Assembly: GCA_024509875.1 (NCBI GenBank)
Contig: JAMPIV010016260.1
Location: forward strand, 206,001 to 270,000
DNA: 64,000 bases
Direction of reading: 5' to 3'
Source of the DNA: Oreohelix idahoensis
Taxonomy: Eukaryota; Mollusca; Gastropoda; Stylommatophora; Oreohelicidae
Part shown: positions 25,262 to 34,722 of the stretch, in pieces
How the letters are laid out: every line of letters begins with the position of its first letter
How positions within the stretch are numbered: the stretch's first letter is position 1
Notes under the pieces: model-generated
Told to the model about the DNA's origin: nothing
What the model saw: only the letters and a program-made list of their open reading frames with translations
Databases searched by the model: none
Translations under genes and position numbers: made by a program

Positions 25262-27962
25262 CCATTGTTTGCTCTAGCAGAGAGCAAACATGTGAAGAAG
25301 ACAAAAACTTCACGTTATTGGTTTGAATTTAAAAACTCAGTACTGACTAGATGCTTTGACAACTATGTTTTAGTCAGGAGACAGGTAGTTATTACAAAGA
25401 GTTTTAGACCTATTGTATTGAATACTGCCCATGACTCGCTTTTAGCTGGTCATATGGGGATTAAGCGTTCTCTGTTTCGTGTCACCTTAAATTTTTATTG
25501 GCCCTGTGTTAACAAAGACGTAAAGCTATACTGCAGGTCATGTACAACTTGTCAAAAGGTAGCACGTAGGGGCAAGCACCACGCTGCACCCTTACAAGTC
25601 ACTGATGTGCCATTACGGCCTTTCACCAAGCTTGCGGTTGACATAGTTGGTCCTATGTCAGTCATTTCAGATAGAGGATATCGATATATCCTAACGTGTA
25701 TAGACTTATGTACACGTTGGCCAGAGGCCATACCATTGAAGACTATCACCTCAGCAGCTGTTGCTGATGCTCTATTTGTTATTTTTTGTCGCATAGGATT
25801 TCCTGATGAAATCTGGTCAGATCGTGGTACTCAATTTATGTCTCAAATTATGAAAGATATTGAGAACATGTTAGCAATTAAGCATTCATTCACAAGCCCA
25901 TACCACCCGGAAAGCAATGTCGTTTGCGAGCGTTTCAATGGCTCGTTGAAGCAGTTATTAGGCAAAGTCACTGAGACATGTCCTCATGACTGGGACCGAA
26001 TGTTACCAGCAGTCTTATTTGCTTACAGAGAAGTGCCCCATGAGAGCACTGGCTTTTCGCCATTTGAGTTGGTATATGGTGCCAACCCTAGAGGTCCTTT
26101 GCACATATTCAAGGATTTGTTGTTGGGATCAGTGGAGGATAATACTGTCCGCACCAGCTATGAACTGGTCATTGATCTCAGGCAACGCCTTGTGGATGCA
26201 TGTACTTATGCATCACGTATGATATGTAATGCTTCTCACAGGTCGAGATTGCGCGGCAACCAATCTCGAAAATTACGTTCGTTCTTACCAGGAGAACAAG
26301 TATGGCTACTTCTTCCGACCAAGGAAAATAAACTGCTAATTTCCTGGCAGGGTCCTTTTAGGGTGGTTGAGAAGAAAACTGATGTAGATTATGCCATTGA
26401 CATAAGGGGCAAAATTAAAACATTTCACATTAATATGTTAAAATTGTATGTGGAGCACCCTGCAGAGTTAGAACCTATCTTGGACAGTATTTCTGATGAA
26501 CCGGTTCGACAGACTTTATCAGCTGTTGTGGAATCTGATGATTCTACAGCGAGCAGTATTTCTTTTAATTTTCCTCTGCTGCCTTTAACATCTTCCGAAT
26601 CTTGGAGAGATGTAACTGTATCAGGTGATTTAGATTCTGGTTATCGAGAACAGGCTCTTGCTGTTTTAGAATCTTTCTCTGATGTGCTGACTGAACTTCC
26701 ATGTCGCACTGATGTTATCTCTCATGATATTACATTGAGTGATGATCACCCTATCAAACTCAGACCGTATACTATACCCTTACACTACAGATCTAAGGTG
26801 GATAGTGAACTTAAGGATATGCTACGCATGAGCATCATTTCTCCTTCTGATTCATCCTATGCTTTTCCTATGGTTCTAGTTAGAAAGAAGGACAAATCTC
26901 TTCGCATCTGCATTGATTTTAGACGTCTTAACAGTGTCACTCTCACAGATGCTGAGCCTATGCCTGTTTTGGAGGATCTCTTATCACAACTATCCCAGGC
27001 TACATACTTTAGCAAACTAGATCTATCCAAGGGATATTGGCAGATCCCTTTAACTGATAAAGCCAAACCTCTAACTGCATTTATGACTCCATATGGTTTA
27101 TTCCAATGGAATTATATGTGTTTTTGCCTTGTCAATGCTCCCGCGACTTTTGTGCGCATGATGCGGAGACTCTTAGGAGATAGGTCTGATGTCATCACAT
27201 ACATAGACGACATCTGTTTATTCCATAGTTCTTGGCAAGAACATATCACAGGATTAAAATCTTTATTAATGCTACTTAGAAAGCATGGTTTGGCAGTTAG
27301 ACCTACAAAGGTTCAGATTGGTTGTCGAGAAATTTCATTTCTTGGTCACCGTGTTGGTAACCACATGTTATACCCTGATGAGCAGACTGTCAAACGTATA
27401 TTAGAATTAGATATCCCGCGGACAAAGAAACAGGTTAGGAGCATGTTAGGACTCAATAACTTCTATCACAAGTTCATTCCGAACTTTTCATCTATTTCTT
27501 CTGTCCTGTCATCTTTGACTAAAAAGGGAGCTCCTAATAAAATTGTTTGGTCCGATACTTGCAGTGGAGCTTTGAACAAAATTAGAACTGTATTTTCCAA
27601 GGCACCTATTTTGGTGTTACCTAATATCACTATGCCATTTCTTCTGAGGACTGATGCTTCTCAGACTGGCATTGGTGGTTGCCTGTTGCAATGGTTCAAT
27701 GATACTCCACATCCATGCTTCTATGTAAGCAGGAAGTCGCTACCAGCAGAAACTCGGTATTCCACAAGTGAAAGAGCTCTTGTCCATCATTTGGTGTATG
27801 GGCAAGTTATCACGCTATTTACTTGGCGCACACTTCTACCTCCAGACGGATCACCGTCCACTAACATCCCTAAATAAAAAAACTACGACAAACAGTAGAT
27901 TACACAGATGGTTTTTGCTTATCCAAGAATATAGTGTTGCTGTCGTTTTGACGGTTTCATAA
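25262..27962 (+). pseudogene. Element B pol: INT-RT-RNase H
   Basis: The best preserved pol in the window, 870 codons open from 25265 to 27877. Integrase comes first: zinc ligands H56, H63, C93, C96; catalytic D126 (AVDIVGP), D186 (WSDRGTQF) and E222 (CERFN), i.e. D-D-35-E; GPY/F-type motif near 363-376. RT follows: LRICIDFRRLN, D586 in FSKLDLSKGYW, YIDD at 646-649, then FLGHRVG. RNase H begins with D797 (LLRTDAS). A frame change near 27768 moves to KELLSIIW ... LQTDHRPLTSL and the frame ends at 27962 without the usual AD-LSR block, so RNase H is incomplete. Integrase N-terminal to RT is the Gmr1-type order. The stop before 25262 blocks a Gag-Pol fusion. Confidence 0.93.
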
Positions 27963-28382
27963 GACGTAAATCTATTTAATACTTTTTATGATCGAAGGTA
28001 GAGAACTGTAAGTTAACTCCCTGTGACAGGTTGATTTGGGGTTATCTTCCCTGTGTTTATTCTTTGTGGTTGATCTATCTTAAGACGGGCCGGTTAACTG
28101 TTCTCAAATCTGTTCTGTATACGCATGCGCTAGTTTTTAGCGCGAACCGAGAAGACTTCCGTCTGGGAGTGATGAGCTGTTTTTCTGACCGGACAAAATG
28201 TCCGTTGTTCTTCTCTGCATTAACTGGGGGAAAGAGAGTCTTCAGTATAACTGTGATCTTAGTGATTCTCCCCAGAGTTATTCTGTTCGTCTAGAATGAC
28301 GACAGTGGTTATTTGTGTATTTCTCGGATTCTGTCCAAGGTAAAATAAACTTTAATATTATGCCAAGATTGCAGAACATTTA

Positions 28383-28622
28383 CTTGTGTGTTTCGTACTG
28401 ATAAATAGCCAGCAAAGCATCTTTTTTTGGGGATGCCTAGCTGGACGTGGGGTCAGTGTGATTCGCTTGATAGCTAGGCGGAGTTGTCGTACGGAAGGTA
28501 CGGGGTTCGAACCCTGGGTAAGCCACTCACGTCTGTTGTTTTTCTGTTGTCCAAGTGTTCTACTTCTTTATTTCTTACGAGTGCCTGAAAACATACCTTT
28601 ATGTTTGTCTAATATTAATTTA
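28383..28622 (+). repeat. tRNA-like 240-bp repeat, copy 1
   Basis: Nearly identical to 28851-29090 (offset 468). It contains a perfect box B (GGTTCGAACCC, about 28503-28513) and a weaker upstream box A-like GCCTAGCTGGACG. Related sequence at 48589-48770 continues into the same GGCCTCGG/GGTCTCGG-TTTCCCT block seen here after 28630. This points to a dispersed tRNA-derived SINE whose body continues beyond 28622. Confidence 0.75.
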
Positions 28623-28850
28623 CTGTTTACAGGCCTCGGGTTTCCCTTCCTTATGTGTTATTTATGTTTATACAATACCAGAAACCTACCCTCTGTTCTA
28701 TACTAATGTCCTTAAGTCTTCTACTATTTACTGGACACAGTATCAAGGTCTTTGTCTTGTTTGGACTGACACATACTGTTAATAGGAGAACAACAGAAGT
28801 GATTGCGTCATTTAAGGGCTGAGTTGCCCACTGTATACTTCCGGTGTTAT

Positions 28851-29090
28851 CTTGTGTGTTTCGTACTGATAAATAGCCAGCAAAGCATCTTTTTTTGGGG
28901 ATGCCTAGCTGGCCGTTGGGTCAGTGTGATTCGCTTGATAGCTAGGCGGAGTTGTCGTACGGAAGGTACGGGGTTCGAACCCTGGGTAAGCCACTCACGT
29001 CTGTTGTTTTTCTGTTGTCCAAGTGTTCTACTTCTTTATTTCTTACGAGTGCCTGAAAACATACCTTTATGTTTGTCTAATATTAATTTA
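28851..29090 (+). repeat. tRNA-like 240-bp repeat, copy 2
   Basis: Second copy of the 240-bp unit with the same box B. It ends at ATTAATTTA, after which the sequence diverges from copy 1. The sharp shared start (CTTGTGTGTTTCGTACTG) indicates a local duplication or two insertions at similar sites. Confidence 0.75.
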
Positions 29091-30353
29091 GTATGAACCT
29101 GTGAGTAGCGCTCACAGTTCTTGAGATCCAGAGTCCATTATGTGTGCTTGACGTAGCTAACTAAGTCTATTCGTCGAATTACTTTATAGAAGCACAATGA
29201 ACGTATATTTATATGAAACCCGCATTATGGCGGTTCGTTTCGATATGGAGGATAATGCCTGCCTATGAAAATACACAGTTGTTCATCAGTCATTATGAGG
29301 CTCGACATTACGGCCTATATCTTTGAGCAGAAGAAGAAGTGTCTGGCGGGAGAAGCCAGATGAAGTCTTGACTTTATCAACCAGTTCACAGACTTCGATA
29401 TTAAGCAACTGTATTTGTCACAAGACTACCTGACGCGTTTAGTCAGGGGCTCTGAGCTACAGTATGAAAATGTATATTAACAAGCCAACGTTACTAGCAT
29501 CATACATACGAGCTATGCAGGGTTGATTATGCTCGATGGTTATATGCATTACTACACATGAAATGTCCATGTTCCTTGTTCTACTGACTGTGTTGTCCGT
29601 CAACGTACTATTGCTCTAATAAATGTTGAAGAGAAAGTCATCTGCATTAACCACATCTGTGACTTCTACGTGTGGTGGAGTGAGTTTGTGTGTCCCTAAA
29701 TAAGAGCCTATACGACTTCGTAACGCTCGATCTGCTGATTACACACACCATTACTCACTACAACATCTTACTACTTGTTCTACACACCTGAGAACCAGGT
29801 ATGCTGTTATGTGTGAGTGTCTGCATTACACCTTGGCTGTGCCTCACGCTGTTGACCTAGATACACTCAACATTACACTGTCCTGGTGATCAACGACACG
29901 CCTACTCAACGACACTCCAACACGGTACAAATACCAGATTTCACACGAGCAAACCGACTTTAACATCTGATAATAAACAGTGGGCAAAACAGTAGGTTAC
30001 ATTTAGATATACAATTATTCTAATCAACGGTTTCTGGCAGACTTATTGTCAAGGAATGTAACTGGAAAGTGAAATTGTTTGTGCCAGATGTTGACATTGT
30101 CTGATCTTGTTTTGTTTTTTAGTTGATATACTATTGAAACATTCATGTAACGACTTTAATTGCATTTTTTTGAAAGATTGGATTCCATATTGTTTAAACT
30201 GTTTAAATATATATGTTTTCATGTCATTTGGTACTACAATTACTATTTCATATATATTATTCTAAGCAGTATGATTTTTCTTTCCTAATAGATTAATAGT
30301 TCTTGGGCTAACTATCCACTGTTCTCAAGCGAAAACCCTTGGTTTCCGCTCGG

Positions 30354-30375
30354 GAACAGGGGGAGGGGGGGGGAA
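30354..30375 (+). promoter_or_regulatory. Polypurine tract of element B
   Basis: An almost pure purine run, AACAGGGGGAGG then G-run then AA, directly before the 3' LTR start TGTTGGGAG at 30376. Textbook position for plus-strand priming. Confidence 0.9.
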
Positions 30376-31279
30376 TGTTGGGAGTAGAAAATGCATTAGT
30401 TTTAACGCCCAGTTTGGCACTTCGCCACTTCACCCAATAGCCACTCTATGTCACGTGATGAGACCGGCTGGGAAAGTATTTGCTAACGAAGCAGGTAAAA
30501 AACCAGAGAGAGTTAGCAGCGAAGGGGGCATTCTTCTTCTTCTTCTTCTTCGTTCGCCCTGAAAAGGACGGTGGTTGCGTTGTGTCTGCTTACAACGTAG
30601 CTGTGATATCTGCACCTTTCGGTCGACACATCCGACTTCTGCACGGCATTTTTTAGGACCGGGTTTGCCTTCCCATTTCGATCCACACTCGCTCAGCCAG
30701 CCTGCACAGCTGCAGACTGTTTCCAGGACCACCACGTGGAGGTGGAGTGCGGTCTTGACCAGCTCTGGTTCGCTGGTCCTGATGCAGGCAGTCAAGCTTT
30801 GAGTCGCTGACTGCGGTCTCTATTGCTGCATCTTGAGATCCCGAAGGGGGCATTCAGTGTCCAGCCGTTTTGCGGTTGAGATGTGTATAATGGGTATGTG
30901 TGTATAACCCTAATATATATATTCATCGGTATATTATACTGTCGATGGAAGTATATAACTGCATATCATATTTCAGGATTGTTCATGCAAAGGAGTGACT
31001 ACGATTATTATTATTAATTTTGATTGTGTTATATTGCCTGACCACATCAATGGGTCTATTGCGAAGTTTCGTCATGTATATTAAAGTACAAACCGTCACT
31101 CAGTTGTTATTACTTTCGTTGGAGAAAGAGATGTGTGCACGGAAGTAAATTAATGTTTATTCGCCAGGCACGTAAAGAGAGAACCCTGGACATTACATTC
31201 CTATCCATATTGGATACAAATAAACAGTCGTACAAAAGCAAAAGGCAGGCATAAGCACGAAATATAACCTCCCTCAACA
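30376..31279 (+). repeat. LTR element B, 3' LTR (interrupted)
   Basis: The 904-bp copy of the 582-bp LTR, enlarged by an insertion at 30534-30841 and its duplicated target. It ends CTCAACA at 31279. Flanking bases (AACAA right, CTTCA left of 21175) do not match, so no clean target duplication remains. The frame that extends element D integrase to 31201 is D fused into this LTR. Confidence 0.9.
30520..30855 (-). mobile_element. 308-bp retroposon in B 3' LTR, (GAA)n tail
   Basis: Insert 30534-30841, flanked by a 14-bp duplication CGAAGGGGGCATTC (30520-30533 and 30842-30855). The left LTR has this site once. On the minus strand it starts GGGATCTCAAGATGCAGC and ends CGTTCGCCC-type sequence followed by (GAA)n. 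The tail and duplication length indicate LINE-mediated retroposition. I see no clear box A/B, so it is a LINE 3' end or an unusual SINE. The apparent frames at 30451-30853 are not genes. Confidence 0.8.
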
Positions 31280-32031
31280 AACAAGTTTCGGTATGCAGAT
31301 CCGTTATCCGTCAGCACTTGCTGAGGGAATCCCAACGGAGTGAAAATCTGCACTAGGGCTTCTGCGACATGCTTAGCATTTGCGCATGTTAGCGGGATAG
31401 CTTCTGCCCATAAAGTGCATGTGTCGACTAAGGTGAGGATATACCTGTTCCTTCTTTTAGTCCTCTCGAAAGGCCCTAAAATGTCGATCACAACGCGTTC
31501 GAATGGTGTTCCCACTATTGGCATTTCACCCAAAGAGACTGGGGGTGTCCGTTGCTTGGGTGGTACACGTTGGCACTGGGCACAGGATTTGACATACCTG
31601 ATAATATCAGTATTTACTCCTGGCCACCAATAATGAGTGGTTATCCGTTGGTTTGTGGCGTTCTGTCCCATATGTCCGCTGAAGGGAAGAGAGTGCCCCA
31701 TTTCTAAGATTTGTCTTCTGTACTGTTTCGGTACTAGGAGCTGGTTGTAACCTTGGTCAGGCTTGCCCGTTCTGCGATAAAGTACGCCATGCTTAGAAAA
31801 AATGTCCCCGTGCTGTCTGGGTTCCTTAGCCATGGGCAGTTTCCTAAAGCAGGGTGCCAAAGTAGGGTCCTTTTGTTGCGCTTCTTTAAGTTCCATAGGT
31901 AACAAATTTTGCGCAGGCTCCCGTTCCTTCTTGGTTTGCCCTCTTGTAGTTACTGCTGCCACAATCGGCTCTTCCGGTTTCCCCAATAAACACGTATCTA
32001 CCGCCAAGTATGACTGGGTAGATGGGGTCAT
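31280..32031 (-). pseudogene. Element D integrase N-terminal part
   Basis: Minus-strand frame downstream of the protease. The linker AAVTTRGQTKK and MELKEAQQKDPTLAPCFRKL precede the HHCC domain (HSLPFSGHMGQN ... CAQCQR). The core follows with VVIDILGPF (first catalytic D) and VLTDNGSAYRN (second D, with GSAY instead of the usual GTQF). At 31280 element B interrupts it, so the catalytic E region is missing and the last residues of the open frame come from the B LTR. It overlaps the Gag-PR frame at 31886-32031, with the frame change near the end of the protease. The linker sequence is the same type as in B and C. Confidence 0.85.
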
Positions 32032-33581
32032 CCATAACAGCCGCTTTGATCACGCCTCTGACAAACTCAGAGTGGATCTCCACCAGTGCGATGGGAAGCG
32101 CTGTAGGTGCCTCACTCTTAAGAACTCCACAAAGTTCGACGGTCTCTCCTGTCTCTTGACCGGGTTTAACCAGGTGTCTGGCAACAATGCAATCATAAGA
32201 AAGCCCCGTGTCAAATAAACAAGAAGTATGAGAACCGTTCAAAATAACAGTACCTCGCGTTGAGGGTCTGTCTACCTCAGGTTGGGAATCACTGTCAATA
32301 ATTCCGCCTTGCGAGACTGTTAGCACGCATCCTATGCGTTTAGGCTCGGTGTGCTCGCCCTGATCATTAGTCCCGTGCTCAGGGGTTCTCCCTTTGCCAC
32401 CTTGTCCTTTCTGGCTGCGCTGCCATGTAGGGCGGTCGGGTTGATCAGACTGTTTACTGTGGTTGGGGTACTTGTTTTTGTAGAACTTGGATTTTTCAGG
32501 AGGGGGGTTTTGAGGTCCAGTTTCTCTGTGGTTATTATGATTAGAAGCATGAGAAGATTGGTCTAGGTTATTCTTTCGAAAATGCTCTTCTGTCGGTTTC
32601 CGTTTTGTGGCCGGCAGTTCGGCCAGCGCATTTTGATAGCGCTCAGACTTTTCTAAGATGTCTTCAAGCTTTTCTGCGCCCTGCTCAGCTAGAAATCTCC
32701 GGGTATCAGCAGACAAAGTGTTCTTTATTTGTTCGGTTATAACAAATTGCTCAAGACCTTCATAGGTAGAGGAGAGCTGTGAAAGCTCAAGGCACTTTGT
32801 CAAGTATCCCTTTAAACTAGACGAGAACTGCTGAACAGTTTCAGAGCTCTCCTTCCTGCTGTTGCAGAAGAGTTGGAAAAATTTGCGAGCGTTCATTTCA
32901 AAGCGCTCCAGTAACGCTTTCTTCAAGACGTCGTAATTGTCTTGTTGGCTGCTCTCCAGTTTGGCGTAAACATCATACGCACTGCTTTTCAAAGCCTGTG
33001 AAAGCTTCATATTCCAACGCGACCTCTCTAAACCGTACAGAGTTGCAATTTTCTCAAATTTTTCTAGATACGTGTCAATCTTCTCATTAGGACAAGGGAA
33101 AGATTCTAGCGCAAAAGACATAGCAGTGAGATGAGTAGATTGAGTGCTAGAAGGATCAGTTAAGGAAGAATGAGGAGAAGACTCTCCATTGCTGGAGGCA
33201 GAGGCAGCACCACGACTTTGAACTTCTAGAGCTTTAAGCGCCAACTCGTGCTGTCGTCGTTGCTCATTTTCTCTTTCCTCATGCTGTCTTCGTTGCTCAT
33301 TTTCTCTTTCCTCATGCTGTCTTCGTTGCTCATTTTCTCTTTCCTCGTGCTGCATCCTGCGAATTTCCATTTCCTCATCCATCTTCTTCTGCTGTAATAG
33401 ACGGTCTTCCGCTTCTTTCTTCCTAGCTTCTTCTTTTTTCCTCTTTAGCTTCAACTGCTTTCCTCTCCGCATCATATCTCCCAAGTTCGTCTCTGACAAA
33501 AGCTTTCGCTTCGTCGCCGTCCAGTCCCTCTTCCATTGCTTCCTGTCTGAGCATCTGCCTCAGTTTCGCCCTCTCGGCCAT
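31886..33581 (-). pseudogene. Element D gag and protease
   Basis: Minus-strand Gag starting MAERAKLRQMLRQ at 33581, with a frame change near the A-rich stretch at about 33440. The main frame (31886-33499, 537 codons) has a long charged coiled coil with three 11-residue repeats (HEERENEQRRQ). The capsid region follows (ESFPCPNEKIDTYLEKFEKI ... ALLERFEMNARKFFQLF), then a basic, P/Q/K-rich tail without a CCHC knuckle. The protease has active site CLFDTGLSYDCI near 32200-32220 and DDPIYPVILGG near 32020-32040. After that the integrase-side frame takes over. Gag builds the particle; the protease matures it. Confidence 0.85.
33255..33357 (-). repeat. 33-bp tandem repeat in element D gag
   Basis: Three units, with TTGCTCATTTTCTCTTTCCT as the conserved plus-strand core. 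Each encodes 11 residues on the minus strand. Period 33 keeps both the codon frame and a helix-like 11-residue repeat. Confidence 0.85.
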
Positions 33582-34272
33582 AATAAATCAGTGACTGAGA
33601 CTTAGAAGAGAAATGAATAAGAAAAAGATATACTGGTTCCTACCACTTGCGAGAAAATACCAAACAAAAAGATGATATACTTTAACCTGGGATACCTCCT
33701 CCTATGATATAGTGTTTAACTATCGCTGCTATTAATCGGCAATTAAGCACCTAATGCAAACGACTACGTCAAATAAATGGCAGTTAAGATTTATGACTGA
33801 AAAATAAGTTGCTACAGTAGAAACAAAATAATTTGCAAAAATTTAAAGAGAAAAAAATCCCTTAATTTTTAATCCACTATAAGTTTACCCCTGAATACAG
33901 TTCGGGTAAGGGAGGCAATTACAGGACGTATAGTCTGAACGCGCTCCTTAGCTTAGCTCAAACACCTACTTCTTCAGAACCTTGTGACTGTTATACAATC
34001 ACAAACTTTACCAGCGTTTAGTATTACAAAATCAGTAATTAACATATATTCCGACAAAATCGACCTGTAACTCAAATGTATATTACTCAAAATGCTGTGG
34101 AAAAACAATTATTAGTTGTGCGGTCAGCACGCCAATAAACGGATCGTTAGTCTAGGGGAAAAATTATTTTTAAAGATATAAAAACTCACAAGACATCACA
34201 CTCTTACTCTATATCAGAATAAAGAAAATTAATCCTGCAGAGGAGCTGATATTCGTATTTGCTCAGGACTAG
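33582..34272 (-). other. Element D 5' leader
   Basis: About 0.7 kb of AT-rich non-coding sequence between the primer-binding site and gag. No other feature seen. Confidence 0.5.
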
Positions 34273-34300
34273 AGTTCAATTCCCGGAAAACGAGCCACCA
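34273..34300 (-). promoter_or_regulatory. Primer-binding site of element D, tRNA-Pro-like
   Basis: Three bases after the 5' LTR end (minus strand ...CTACGACA, GAA) the minus strand reads TGGTGGCTCGTTTTCCGGGA. The complement contains TTCAATTCCCGG and ACGAGCC ... CCA, which resembles the T-arm and acceptor of animal tRNA-Pro (TTCAAATCCCGG-ACGAGCC) apart from extra A residues. Unusually long complementarity. The tRNA assignment is from memory of tRNA consensus sequences. Confidence 0.6.
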
Positions 34301-34522
34301 TTCTGTCGTAGATTTTTGATAGGGGAATTAAGACTTGGGTTGGTCCTTTCTGAATAGATTAGAATGAGTGATAGCCACAGTGAGAGATGATAATAGAAAT
34401 AGATTTCCACGAGTGAGATGGTAGAAATATATAGAGGCTGTCCCGGAAAGCGAGAATCTTCTCTCTCTCCGCTTATCTTCTACAACAGATCCAGAGGAGT
34501 CAGACAGTCTATAAACTATATA

Positions 34523-34523
<1 letters not shown>

Positions 34524-34586
<63 letters not shown>
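34524..34586. repeat. (TA)n microsatellite in D LTR
   Basis: About 60 bases of TA dinucleotides at the position where the left LTR has only a short AT stretch. Confidence 0.9.
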
Positions 34587-34587
<1 letters not shown>

Positions 34588-34722
34588 TACCACTCACGTG
34601 CACACACACACAATTCTTCTTCTTCTTCTTCTTCTTCTTCTTCTTCTTCTTCTTCTTCTTCTTCTGCGTTCAGTTTGTAGTCATGCTTCTTCTTCTTCTT
34701 CTGCGTTCGGTTTGTAGTCATG

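Larger units (their letters stand above)
27963..30353 (+). other. Element B 3' non-coding region (2.4 kb)
   Basis: Between pol and the polypurine tract. It holds two 240-bp direct repeats with tRNA-like boxes (listed separately) and otherwise unassigned sequence. Frames of 87 to 106 codons here have no recognisable domain. I see no env signature such as a signal peptide plus transmembrane anchor, and no second pol fragment. Confidence 0.55.

Noticed and set aside
28031..29096. Possible env gene downstream of element B pol
   Set aside because: Frames are short, broken by repeats, and show no signal peptide plus anchor arrangement.
30451..30853. Minus- and plus-strand frames of 66 to 114 codons
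   Set aside because: They fall in the 308-bp retroposon and the B LTR; the charged end is the GAA tail.
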